A stretch of DNA of 64,000 bases, taken from Butyrivibrio sp. Its GTDB lineage: Bacteria > Bacillota > Clostridia > Lachnospirales > Lachnospiraceae. The notes under the pieces are model-generated. The model saw only the letters and a list, made by a program, of their open reading frames with translations. It had not been told where the DNA came from and made no database searches. The translations under genes were made by a program, and so were the position numbers. Positions 16,889 to 25,998 of the stretch are shown here, piece after piece (position 1 is the first letter of the stretch; each line of letters starts with the position of its first letter). Location: contig SVGC01000007.1 in assembly GCA_015056495.1 (NCBI GenBank), positions 62,001 through 126,000 on the forward strand, written 5' to 3'.

Positions 16889-19831
16889 TTAGTCAAGCCC
16901 AAATTCTTCTCGTTTATTGGCGATTTCCTGATTGATATATCTAACAAGATTGTACATGGTATCAACCGGATCAGAATTATCATCAACCACTGTAAGGAAG
17001 GCGTTTTCAACATATCTTCCAGAAATATATCCGCCCGGAACCTGAGGTATACCTCTGCTCCATTCAAGCGTCGTCTCTATTGCATCAAGGAAACCTGCAT
17101 TGTCAGCAAGTATCTTGGCCGCTTCAACATTGGCAACAGGATATGTTGCTGCATCTCCAAGAATAGTCTTTTGTTCACTAGCATATTGGAGCTGTACCTC
17201 CTCACTTGTCCACCACTTAAGAAACTCCCATGCTTCATCTGCACTGTCATTGGCTTCTACAATATTTTTAAGAATCATTGAACCGCCCACATTAACAGCC
17301 ACGGTTCTGTCAATAGTACCGTCCTCCTGCACCGTGCCTGGGATTGCCGCAATAGACCACAAGCCATCTATTTCAGGAGCAGCTGCAAGAATATCATTCA
17401 TATAGGTATAGTCCTCAATCATGATCGGAACTTCTCCTGTCCTGAATCTGGTGACAATACTGATGGTTACGTCAAATGCCTGCTTGGTATAGTATTCAGT
17501 CCATTTCTTAAAGGTCAGAAGGGCAGGAAGGCTGTCCAGATTGCTGGCAGTTCCATCCGCTGTATACAGTTCCTGTCCGTTCTGATAAAGCATAGATGCA
17601 AATACCGGATTGACTTGCTTGGTCGTCGTAGAACTTGCGCCTCCCAGCACCTTATAATCCGTCGTTTGGAAGAATACCGACATATTATCTGCCTGAAGGT
17701 AAGGAAGAAGAGCTTCAAGTTCATCCCAAGTCTCGGGAACTTCCAGCCCCATTTCCTCTAAGATGTCTTCTCTGTAAAACATAACAGGATAGCTCATTTC
17801 GTCCGGAAGTGCATAATATCCGCCTTCATATTCAAAATATTCCATGGCTGAATCGGTAAATCTTGATGCAACCTCTTCAAAATCATCAAATTGGGTAAGA
17901 TCATAACCGGCATTTCTGTATGCAAAGTTGGTAGGCATGGAATAATTAAGCTGTATTGCCACATCCGGTCCGTTTCCCGTGAGGGTTGCCGGCATAACCG
18001 TATCCGCGTTTACCATCTTAAGTTCCACAGCAAAATCAGCATCTGCAAAGCCGCTGTTAATCATTCTTTGAAGAATGTCATATTGATCTCTGGTAGCTGT
18101 GGCAATCCATACTTCAATTGTCTTATCCTTTTCCGATGATTCATCGGAAGTTACTTTGTAATCGTTTGTAAAGGATCCTATAAATGCCAGCACTCCATGA
18201 GTAATGTTTTGCCATATAGTTCCTTCCGCAGCGGGAAGTTCTGCACCTTCTCCGCATACCATGATATAATCAATTTCCAATGGCTGCTGATCAAGGCTCA
18301 GGCTCCATTCGCTAAGCGCAGTAATGTTATCGTTAAAGGTAGAAAGCTGCTTGGATATTCTGTCAGGTTTTTCGACCAGTTCTTCTATCTGCAGCATCAT
18401 CCTTGCAAGTTCTCTTGTCTTAGTGCTGTTATCTATGGATTCTCCAAGGTCATCCATGACCAGAGAGAGCCTGTAATACTCATTTTCAAGTATTTCCACC
18501 ATATCAGGTATTGATGAAACGATATCATAATCTCTGTATTCATCAGGGTCACTTCCCATAACAGCTGTAAGCCTATGATATAGACTGTTAAAATTCTTAA
18601 CGCTTATCTGAGTCTGCTGCATTGCATAAGAAAGATCTCCAAGAGTAACCGTAAGTGTAATCTCGTTATCTCCCTCGTCCAGATAGAAATAATAAGCATC
18701 TTCATCTCCAAGATATGACACCTGGAAAGATGTATCATAATAAAACTTTAAATTGCCGGCCTCTTCAAAAGGCTGATTTCCATTAATCTTAAGCTCTCTT
18801 ACAGAGTAAAAATCTCTGTTTTCGGCCTGAAGAAATCTTGCTGCGATTTTGTACAGTCCTGCCTCGGGAACCGTCACTGTCCATGTAATGGAGGTTCCCG
18901 CACTGTTCCATGCACTTCCGCCTATTGTATTAAGAACAATATTACTTGCATCATACGGAACTGTTACTGCAGAAGTCCTGTTATTCTGCGGAAGCAATGT
19001 TGAACTTGACTTATATGCCGTATCCTCGCCCTGCACCGTAACATATCCGCCCTCAATGTCAGATGCATCTATTATTTCCACGCCTTTACCTGTATATTCA
19101 GCAATATATTCCTCGTAGGTAGGGAGGTTTGCCGCTCCTACAAGTTTTACGTAAGATATACCCATTGATGACTTTGAAGCCTCAATAGTTACTGTATTTG
19201 TCCCTTTTTTCATATAAAAAAGAAACGGCCCGTTAACTGTCTTATCTGATGATTCAAGTTTTTTGACCATCCAGTCGGGATCCTGTACCTGGACAGGACT
19301 TGACTGGTTGGAATCACTCACCATGAGAAAATCTTTATTTTCATCAACCCATCGCCTTTCAAATACTAATCCGCTTGCCTCATCAAAAGGTAATTCGTCG
19401 TTTATATAAACATTTCTTACAATGTTATTTTCTTCATCAGCAGACGGATAATACTCAATTTCAATATTGTAAAAGCCTGCAACATCCACATTAAATTCGT
19501 ATGTAATGCTGCCTTCATCACCTGTAAGAATATTTCCGTCAGACAAATCAGTAATATCACAAGATTCAGATGCGCTGTAATCAGCTCCTTCTAGTGATAT
19601 CTCAATACCTTCGGTAACACCAACTGATTCATATGAAGCAAGATACTCCTCGTATGACAGCTCCTGTGATGTTGTTACCATATTGTCATGGGATGCAGCC
19701 AAGATTTCCTGCCTAAGAGCAGCGTCTGACTTATCGCCACTTACTCTGGCGATAACAATGCCTGCCACAACTATAATTGCTATTCCTGCTGTAATAAGCT
19801 TTTGAATCGTATCTTTTTTCACACCTGTCAC
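16889..19831 (-). CDS. very large membrane-anchored solute-binding protein with two N-terminal beta-sandwich domains
   Basis: This protein has up to 980 residues, about twice the usual sugar-binding protein. The start is GTG at 19831 or GTG at 19822; AAGG supports the second. An N-terminal hydrophobic helix (about 12-30) has no lipobox cysteine, so it is probably a signal anchor. Two beta-sandwich modules that resemble carbohydrate-binding domains follow (about 75-240 and 250-410). A helical spacer comes next (about 415-530). The extracellular solute-binding domain (about 570-975) shows GNGPDVAIQL, GGYYALPDEMSYPVMFYREDIL and EEAWEFLKWWTS-like motifs. It heads the four-permease operon. The extra modules suggest it holds a large or branched glycan, which is inferred. 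Confidence 0.82.
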   Translation of the reverse strand: MTGVKKDTIQKLITAGIAIIVVAGIVIARVSGDKSDAALRQEILAASHDNMVTTSQELSYEEYLASYESVGVTEGIEISLEGADYSASESCDITDLSDGNILTGDEGSITYEFNVDVAGFYNIEIEYYPSADEENNIVRNVYINDELPFDEASGLVFERRWVDENKDFLMVSDSNQSSPVQVQDPDWMVKKLESSDKTVNGPFLFYMKKGTNTVTIEASKSSMGISYVKLVGAANLPTYEEYIAEYTGKGVEIIDASDIEGGYVTVQGEDTAYKSSSTLLPQNNRTSAVTVPYDASNIVLNTIGGSAWNSAGTSITWTVTVPEAGLYKIAARFLQAENRDFYSVRELKINGNQPFEEAGNLKFYYDTSFQVSYLGDEDAYYFYLDEGDNEITLTVTLGDLSYAMQQTQISVKNFNSLYHRLTAVMGSDPDEYRDYDIVSSIPDMVEILENEYYRLSLVMDDLGESIDNSTKTRELARMMLQIEELVEKPDRISKQLSTFNDNITALSEWSLSLDQQPLEIDYIMVCGEGAELPAAEGTIWQNITHGVLAFIGSFTNDYKVTSDESSEKDKTIEVWIATATRDQYDILQRMINSGFADADFAVELKMVNADTVMPATLTGNGPDVAIQLNYSMPTNFAYRNAGYDLTQFDDFEEVASRFTDSAMEYFEYEGGYYALPDEMSYPVMFYREDILEEMGLEVPETWDELEALLPYLQADNMSVFFQTTDYKVLGGASSTTTKQVNPVFASMLYQNGQELYTADGTASNLDSLPALLTFKKWTEYYTKQAFDVTISIVTRFRTGEVPIMIEDYTYMNDILAAAPEIDGLWSIAAIPGTVQEDGTIDRTVAVNVGGSMILKNIVEANDSADEAWEFLKWWTSEEVQLQYASEQKTILGDAATYPVANVEAAKILADNAGFLDAIETTLEWSRGIPQVPGGYISGRYVENAFLTVVDDNSDPVDTMYNLVRYINQEIANKREEFGLD

Positions 19832-19905
19832 CTTAAACCCTATAAAGTAGCATTTTTCATTAAATATCTAAAAACAAATTGTCTTTTAAAGGAACGTTGC
19901 TTTTT

Positions 19906-19950
19906 AAGAAAAAAGTGAATCACATTTGCCAAGGCAAGCATGATTCACTT
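19906..19950 (-). terminator. intrinsic terminator after the solute-binding protein gene
   Basis: On the minus strand AAGTGAATCA (19950-19941) pairs with TGATTCACTT (19922-19913), with an inner TGCC/GGCA pair, followed by a T-rich run. It lies 51 nt after the stop of the 20002-21486 gene and before the next minus gene. Partial readthrough would give much more binding protein than permease, as in many sugar ABC operons. Confidence 0.75.
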
Positions 19951-20001
19951 TCTACCGGGAATATGTCGCTTTTATCAACATATCCTTAGATTTTAAATGC
20001 C

Positions 20002-21486
20002 TTAGAATCCGGCATCCTTAAGATTTGCTTCAGCTTCATTACTATATGATTCCATTGTTGAACGTGCATCCTGGTAATCAGCAAGTACATCCTGTACTGC
20101 ATCCCAGCAACTTACTAGTTCTGCAGAATCCATTGCCCAGCTGAGATCTGCCTGAAATCTTGAATGACCCCAATCATAAAGTTCGATGTCTTCCTGTGTG
20201 TAGAAACTTCTTGTCTGGCCGTACTCCTTACCATATACGGTATTATCACCACTCTGCTCAGATTCCCAAGCTGTATGCATGTACTCAACGCCGCCATCGC
20301 TTACAAGATCTCTGTAGTCATATGCAATCTGTGTAAGTACTTCACCAGGGATGCCTGTCTTTTCAACAGAAGCAGCTACTACAGCGTCAATTCCCCAATA
20401 AGAAGTGTTAATCTTATAATTGTCACTAAGAGTTGTGTAATCACCATCACAGGTTACATCATCACCCCATGGCCAGTAGCAGATACCAAAGTTATAATCC
20501 AGTCCGCTAAGCTGCCATGACTCTACTCTCTTAAGAACGATTCTCTCATCATCAGCTGCATATGCTGTATCAAGTGTCTCATTGCCATCCTTATCTGTTG
20601 TAACTGACTGTGGATAAGCAAGTCCCTCATCTTCCAGCTTCTGATAAAATTCAAGTGCATTTATAAATGAATCATCAGTTAAATGAAGTGTTCCGTCACT
20701 GTCAACGATTGTTGTTCCGTCTGCACCTGCAGCCATTACAGCCCAGTGATATGGGTAGTTACCGATTGGATATACTCCGTCAGGAAGCTTGGACTTCATT
20801 TCTGTAAGATATGCTTCAAAACTGTCGTAGTCCCAGTTGCCTTCCATAAACATTTCTGTAGGAGTCTTTTCCATGCCTATTTCTTCAAGATAATCTCTGT
20901 CATAAACAAGTACCCAGCTGTCACCAAGATTATCATAAGATACACCGTAGCATTTGCCCTGCCATGTAGCAGCGTCTGTATAAATAGAACCAACCTGAAG
21001 TTCATCCAGGTAATCTGTGATATCGTAAAGAATATCATTCATATAGCAGGCAACCATTGACTCAGGATTGAGAGTGATGATGTCTGCCGCAGGATCACCT
21101 GCCGCAACAGATGCAATCAAAAGGTCATCATCGTTATATCCGTCATAGCCATCCATTGTTGCAACTTCAAGCTTGATGTTGTATTTCTCTTCAACAGCAG
21201 CTTTGGCCTCTTGATAAACAAGATCTTCACTGTTCAAATTATTCCACTCGCTACCAAAAGCCTTAACAGTAACTCCGCCAAAATCGTAACTCTCTTCTGT
21301 TGTTTCTTCCTCAACAGTAGCTTCTGTTGCTGCTTCTGTAGTTGCAGCCTCTTGAGATTCATTGGTAGCCGTATCTGTCTTCTCTGTCGTCACAGTTGTT
21401 TCTGATGTCGTTGTGCTACCACAAGCTGTTGCCAGAAGTGATGCACACGCTACCATTCCCACAAGTCTTAAACTTTTCTTCTTCAT
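20002..21486 (-). CDS. carbohydrate ABC transporter solute-binding lipoprotein
   Basis: This 494-residue lipoprotein has signal and lipobox ending LLATAC (Cys22). A Thr/Glu-rich linker covers about 24-68 (TTEAATEATVEEETTEE). The binding domain shows ADIITLNPESMV, WQGKCYGVSYDN, SWVLVYDRDYLEEIG and NTSYWGIDAVVAAS. AGGAGGG stands 6 nt upstream of the ATG. It has its own promoter (21566-21594) and terminator, so it is probably the abundant first gene of the transport block. The ligand is unknown; the enzymes downstream suggest host-type glycans. Confidence 0.87.
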   Translation of the reverse strand: MKKKSLRLVGMVACASLLATACGSTTTSETTVTTEKTDTATNESQEAATTEAATEATVEEETTEESYDFGGVTVKAFGSEWNNLNSEDLVYQEAKAAVEEKYNIKLEVATMDGYDGYNDDDLLIASVAAGDPAADIITLNPESMVACYMNDILYDITDYLDELQVGSIYTDAATWQGKCYGVSYDNLGDSWVLVYDRDYLEEIGMEKTPTEMFMEGNWDYDSFEAYLTEMKSKLPDGVYPIGNYPYHWAVMAAGADGTTIVDSDGTLHLTDDSFINALEFYQKLEDEGLAYPQSVTTDKDGNETLDTAYAADDERIVLKRVESWQLSGLDYNFGICYWPWGDDVTCDGDYTTLSDNYKINTSYWGIDAVVAASVEKTGIPGEVLTQIAYDYRDLVSDGGVEYMHTAWESEQSGDNTVYGKEYGQTRSFYTQEDIELYDWGHSRFQADLSWAMDSAELVSCWDAVQDVLADYQDARSTMESYSNEAEANLKDAGF

Positions 21487-21534
21487 GTAACCCTCCTATC
21501 ATTTATTGAACCCAAAACATTATTGTTTAAACTC

Positions 21535-21554
21535 GTGTTAAAAAGTTTTAACAC
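21535..21554. promoter_or_regulatory. perfect 20-nt palindrome, candidate operator
   Basis: GTGTTAAAA, then AG, then TTTTAACAC is a perfect inverted repeat. It sits just downstream of the predicted start of transcription of the solute-binding protein gene. The half site contains GTTAA, shared with the other candidate boxes of the island. A LacI-family protein is the obvious candidate ligand, but this is inferred. Confidence 0.5.
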
Positions 21555-21565
21555 TCATTAACATT

Positions 21566-21594
21566 ATGATAATTTTTTGATTAACAACTGTCAA
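21566..21594 (-). promoter_or_regulatory. sigma-A-type promoter of the solute-binding protein gene
   Basis: TTGACA (21594-21589), a 17-nt spacer and TATCAT (21571-21566) stand 80 nt upstream of the ATG at 21486. The 20-nt palindrome at 21535 lies immediately downstream of the expected start point. Confidence 0.65.
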
Positions 21595-21660
21595 TGCGAA
21601 TAATACATCAATTTCGCTCAGAAATTTTATTGAAATTTAACAAAAATATTATTTATATCG

Positions 21661-21673
21661 TTAACGTTTTTAA
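21661..21673. promoter_or_regulatory. TTAAC-box, candidate LacI-family operator
   Basis: TTAACGTTTTTAA matches the TTAACATTGTTAA box upstream of the 37137 regulator at 11 of 13 positions. It lies between the GH20 gene end and the promoter of the solute-binding protein gene. It may be an upstream auxiliary site. Confidence 0.3.
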
Positions 21674-21690
21674 CATTTTTGATCATTTTG

Positions 21691-23565
21691 TTAGTTAAAA
21701 CTTCTTAATGCATCCGAGTACCAATAAAACACCTCTTCTATCCGATATAATTCACTCTCCCTGCTATCCTGCCTCCAGTTTTTCTTATACGCATACATCC
21801 AGTGTTCTATCTTTGATGCCAATTCAAAACACTCTTCCTTGCTAATTGAAGCGCCTTTGTTATAATATTTTCTACCAATAGCCTCCATAATTTCATGCAT
21901 AAGAATCTGACCATTTGCAAATAGTTCTATTTTTCTTATCAGTTTCTTTCCTTCCAGATTCACTGATGAAATTTTGTTAAGTAGCAGATTAACATTATTA
22001 ACAATTTCCACATTGACTTCTTTTAAATTATCCGTATCTATTCTCTCATATATTTCAGAAGCACTATAGAGATCAGCATAGTGACTACTATGTTCCTTAT
22101 ATTGCACCAGTTCTTCCCATCTGACGATCTCGCCAAGTGCCACTTTTTTTACTAACTCTATAAGATTCTGATTGCTATCGCCATAATATAATTTGCTTAT
22201 CTGCTCATCTATTTCCTTTTCATCACGTACTCCTGACCAGGCAAAGGCACCGCCATATATGAGTGCCGGAATAGAGAATAGAGGATCCTGAAGGTGCCCA
22301 TAATCACCCCAATCAGTATTAAGAAGACCTTCAGCATTGTATTTAATTGCATAACCGCACATAAGCGAGATGTTTCGATACGCCATCTCAAGCTTATTGA
22401 TCATGTGTCTCCATCCATGGCAACCAGGGCAGATCAATTGTCTCATACCTTTTTCAGCGAGCACCTGCGTATTGTATTCCAACTCATTATCTGCATACCC
22501 CCAATTGAGACAAACCAGTTTTTTATTCAATTTATCTGCATATTCAGGACATCCGACAATAATATCTCCCCAGAACATTGGTGTTTTTCCATTATCCACA
22601 CAGTAATCTGCAAGTTTATTTACAAAATCAACATACAACTGATTCACACCAACTTCGTCTGCCTTTGTCTTACTCTTACCTTTTCCAAGATCAAAAGTCT
22701 CATCTGCACAGATATTTACATATTTAGAAGAAAACAGTGGTATAAATTCATCTAACATATTTTTAACAAAATCAAAGCTTCTCTCATCAACCACATTTAT
22801 TGTGTGATGCTGCATTCTCTGATCAAAGGAAAAAGAATCTGCGCTCATACCATCAAGTTCACACAAGGATTCAAAGCTCTTAGTCCTAAGCACCTTATAT
22901 AAATGACCAAAAGAAGCAATTGATGGAACAAGATCAATGTGGAGTTTATGGCAATACGCATCCAGTTCCAATATGTCATTAGCTGTAAGAGGCGTGTCAT
23001 CTCTCCACACTTCTGAAAAATCCTTAAAACAAAAGCTGTGCTCTATATATAGCTGTAGCTGGTTGAGCTTAAACAGCGACATAGTATCTGCAAGCTTTTT
23101 GTATTCTTCAAGTTTTCTCACTCTTCCTCGTGATGCATCATGGAAAAAACCTCTCTGCTTAAGGATTGGAGCATCTTTTATCACTCTGCAGGCAATAGCC
23201 CCACCCTCCAGTACAAAGAGCTGAATAAGCGTCTGTACACCATGCATGACTGCCTCAGATGTAGGGCCACTGATAGTAATCAAATCTTTGGTCACGCTTA
23301 ATATATAGGCCTGCTCTTTAATATCAGCGTCAATATCTATATCACACTTTTTTATAAAAACAGCCTTTGATACCGGAGCAGTGAAAGCCTTTCTGATTTC
23401 GAATTCATAATTTGTATGCTCATATATTGCCTTTCGAAGCAGTTCTGCCGCAAAAAGCTCATCCTGGCTGCATGTTGCATCCAGAACAATTTCAGTGTCA
23501 TGACCAATGTAAAATGTGCCTTCTGTTATCTGTTCAGCCAATGGCTTTGGAATTATATTTGACAT
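21691..23565 (-). CDS. GH20 beta-N-acetylhexosaminidase
   Basis: This 624-residue protein without a signal peptide should remove terminal beta-GlcNAc or GalNAc in the cytoplasm. An N-terminal GH20b-like domain (about 1-130) precedes the barrel: RGFFHDASRGRV (138-149), LNQLQLYIEHSF, PSIASFGHL, and NICADE with the catalytic Asp288-Glu289 pair. A helical C-terminal region (about 450-624) is longer than in many GH20 enzymes. The ATG at 23565 lies 32 nt inside the end of the GH3 gene, so the two are translationally linked. Within this island it fits removal of antenna GlcNAc after GH35 has acted. Confidence 0.88.
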   Translation of the reverse strand: MSNIIPKPLAEQITEGTFYIGHDTEIVLDATCSQDELFAAELLRKAIYEHTNYEFEIRKAFTAPVSKAVFIKKCDIDIDADIKEQAYILSVTKDLITISGPTSEAVMHGVQTLIQLFVLEGGAIACRVIKDAPILKQRGFFHDASRGRVRKLEEYKKLADTMSLFKLNQLQLYIEHSFCFKDFSEVWRDDTPLTANDILELDAYCHKLHIDLVPSIASFGHLYKVLRTKSFESLCELDGMSADSFSFDQRMQHHTINVVDERSFDFVKNMLDEFIPLFSSKYVNICADETFDLGKGKSKTKADEVGVNQLYVDFVNKLADYCVDNGKTPMFWGDIIVGCPEYADKLNKKLVCLNWGYADNELEYNTQVLAEKGMRQLICPGCHGWRHMINKLEMAYRNISLMCGYAIKYNAEGLLNTDWGDYGHLQDPLFSIPALIYGGAFAWSGVRDEKEIDEQISKLYYGDSNQNLIELVKKVALGEIVRWEELVQYKEHSSHYADLYSASEIYERIDTDNLKEVNVEIVNNVNLLLNKISSVNLEGKKLIRKIELFANGQILMHEIMEAIGRKYYNKGASISKEECFELASKIEHWMYAYKKNWRQDSRESELYRIEEVFYWYSDALRSFN

Positions 23566-25801
23566 TTAATGTACCCCTTCCCAACAATTCATTATTATCC
23601 ATCACTAATATCTCAAACGTGCATGGATCAATACCATATTCCATGTTGCTCTTGTAGTAATAGAACTTATCAGCAGTAAGTTCTATACTAACGATTTGCT
23701 TTTGCCCCTTTTCTACCATAACGCGTTTGTATGCCTTAAGTTCTCTGTTTCTTGACGTTACACCTCCGCCAATTCTATGTATATATACCTGAGGAACTGC
23801 AACGCAGTCACGATTACTTTCATTCACTACTTCAAACTTTACAGTCACTGCTATCTGTGAACTATTTAAATTTAGTTGTTCCAATCTGTCTTCATATACA
23901 GCAATTTCTACTTCTCCATATCTTAATTTGCCATAAGATAGCCCTTCTCCAAATACATGTAATGCACCTTTAGGAAGATCACTATATTTCATGGCCACAT
24001 ATGAATCCTTGTAGTTATAATAAACCGGGAGCTGTGATGCGCTTCTGGGCAATGAAACCGGAAGTCTTCCTGAAGCATCATTCTTACCTGTTATCAATTT
24101 CCAGATAGCCTCGGCACCATAAGGACCTGGATAAAATGAGTAGATAAAAGCATTACTGTATTTTTCCAACTCTTCTACCACATATGGTCTTCCGGCTATG
24201 CATATCGATAAAACAGGTGTACCTGCAAATAATCGCGCACGGCGGTCCAAATCTCCCTGCATATACAGGTTGGCAATATCAACGCCTTCTCCACAATCCA
24301 TAAGACTTGCACCTTCTTTGGCAGCACCGTTTATATCGTACTCAACACCTTCATATCTTGAAGAGCTTCCGCCTCCTACAACAATCAGCAAATCATAACT
24401 GCCAAGCCGTCCTTTATCTTTTTCCACTGTATTCCATATCGGATCCAGCCATTCAATAACAGTTGATTCATTAAAATAGTCCTTCGCTGTAGCCAGAAAA
24501 GATTTACATTTACCATCATTTATTGGTGGTGTATAATCACCCACTAAAGCATATAGCGAATCTGCATTTGGGCCAATAACCGCAACTTTCTTGTAATCAT
24601 TTGGTTCTAATGGTAAAATGTCATCATTTTTCAATAAAACTAATGATTCTTGTGCAAGTTTTGCTGACAATTTATCAATTCCATAATAATTGCCAGCTTT
24701 CATGTTTTCTTTCATGTATGGTTCTTCAAATAATCCTCTGTCGAACTTCATTTTCAAAACTCGAATGACAGCTTGATCTATTGTTTCTACTGAAACATAT
24801 CCTTTATGAACAGACTCTTCCAACTTTGTAAAAGCACTATCCCAAAGGCTTACATCCACTCCGCTGTTAATTGCAAGTGCACCAGATGCTACATTATCAT
24901 CTGTTACTTTATCCAATGCATCAATTGCAAATCCATCTGCCATAACAATTCCATCAAAACCAAATTCATCTCTTAAGATGTCTTTTAACAAATGTTTATT
25001 TGCATGGCAGTATATACCATCTATTTCGTTGTAAGCTGCCATTATTCCTTTAACATCAGCACTACAAACAGCACGAGCACTCTGCAAGTGGATATCACGT
25101 AGCTCTCTTTCTCCTATGCTGGCTGCGCTCGCATTTACACCTCCAGTGCATTCACCCTGGGCGCATAAATGTTTGGCCACACTATAGACTCCGCTTGATT
25201 GCATTCCATTAACTGCCGATCTGGCAAGCTGCGCAGATAGATAAGGATCCTCCGAGTAGCACTCTTCACTTCGTCCCCATCTAGGATCTCTTAGCACATC
25301 TAAAACCGACATAAGTGCCAGGTCTACATGCCCATCTTTTAACTGATTTCCACATGCTGCATAGGCTTCTTCAACAAGTTCATCATCAAATGTTGCCCCA
25401 AGCGCTGTATTTACAGGAAGTAATCCTCCTCCAAGTGCCTGATGACCATGTGGGCACTCAGTAGAAAGCATCATTGGAATTCCCAACCTTGAATGTTCAA
25501 TAACATACTTTTGTACCATGTTATAAGCATTCATGCTGATTTGTGGCGTTATGCCGCTATTCTCATCCTTATCAGACCATGGATCTGCTCTATATAATCC
25601 ATATAGAACTCCCAGTCCTCCCCATCTGTCTACTTCACTGCAAAATTCTTCTGTTAATTCTATGGTGTTCCCATTCCTTTTATAAATGTTAAAACCATAT
25701 AAATGTTGATTTAATTGACCTATTTTTTCAGTCAGTGTCATCTTACTGAGCAAATCCTTAGCCCTCTCAATAGATGACAGATTTTTATCCCTATAACCCA
25801 T
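23534..25801 (-). CDS. GH3 beta-glycosidase
   Basis: This 755-residue cytoplasmic enzyme has the three-part GH3 layout. The barrel contains KHLCAQGE (210-217) and the nucleophile in IVMADGFAID (Asp289). The alpha/beta sandwich follows (about 370-600; VAVIGPNADSL, VVGGGSSSRYEGVEYD). A fibronectin-III-like C-terminus covers about 630-755. The KHLC motif belongs to the glucosidase/xylosidase-like branch, not to NagZ (KHFPGHG). The substrate could be beta-glucoside, xyloside or another terminal beta-sugar and cannot be fixed from sequence. It leads the GH3-GH20 operon behind a strong promoter with an overlapping TTAAC-box. Confidence 0.88.
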   Translation of the reverse strand: MGYRDKNLSSIERAKDLLSKMTLTEKIGQLNQHLYGFNIYKRNGNTIELTEEFCSEVDRWGGLGVLYGLYRADPWSDKDENSGITPQISMNAYNMVQKYVIEHSRLGIPMMLSTECPHGHQALGGGLLPVNTALGATFDDELVEEAYAACGNQLKDGHVDLALMSVLDVLRDPRWGRSEECYSEDPYLSAQLARSAVNGMQSSGVYSVAKHLCAQGECTGGVNASAASIGERELRDIHLQSARAVCSADVKGIMAAYNEIDGIYCHANKHLLKDILRDEFGFDGIVMADGFAIDALDKVTDDNVASGALAINSGVDVSLWDSAFTKLEESVHKGYVSVETIDQAVIRVLKMKFDRGLFEEPYMKENMKAGNYYGIDKLSAKLAQESLVLLKNDDILPLEPNDYKKVAVIGPNADSLYALVGDYTPPINDGKCKSFLATAKDYFNESTVIEWLDPIWNTVEKDKGRLGSYDLLIVVGGGSSSRYEGVEYDINGAAKEGASLMDCGEGVDIANLYMQGDLDRRARLFAGTPVLSICIAGRPYVVEELEKYSNAFIYSFYPGPYGAEAIWKLITGKNDASGRLPVSLPRSASQLPVYYNYKDSYVAMKYSDLPKGALHVFGEGLSYGKLRYGEVEIAVYEDRLEQLNLNSSQIAVTVKFEVVNESNRDCVAVPQVYIHRIGGGVTSRNRELKAYKRVMVEKGQKQIVSIELTADKFYYYKSNMEYGIDPCTFEILVMDNNELLGRGTLNVKYNSKAIG

Positions 25802-25837
25802 TTTGCTTCCCCATAAATAATATAGTTAACATACTTA

Positions 25838-25866
25838 ATAATAATATTAACATTGTTTCGTGTCAA
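25838..25866 (-). promoter_or_regulatory. promoter of the GH3-GH20 operon with overlapping TTAAC-box
   Basis: TTGACA (25866-25861), a 17-nt spacer and TATTAT (25843-25838) face the GH3 gene. Inside the spacer, TTAACATTGTTTC (25847-25859 on the plus strand) matches 11 of 13 bases of the box in front of the 37137 LacI gene. This position predicts repression. Confidence 0.65.
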
Positions 25867-25937
25867 ACCTTTTAATCAAGTCTTGCGAAGCTCTGTTCTA
25901 GCGCGGTTGTGCATTTTTAAACAAATGTTAATTGATG

Positions 25938-25966
25938 TTGTTTTTGTTAAAAATAAATGATATAAT
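25938..25966 (+). promoter_or_regulatory. promoter of the CBM9-like / LacI operon
   Basis: TTGTTT (25938-25943), 17 nt and TATAAT (25961-25966) stand 33 nt upstream of the ATG at 25999. It is divergent from the GH3 promoter. Confidence 0.6.
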
Positions 25967-25998
25967 CGCTTTAAAATAATAGTAGAGGAAATGTTAAT

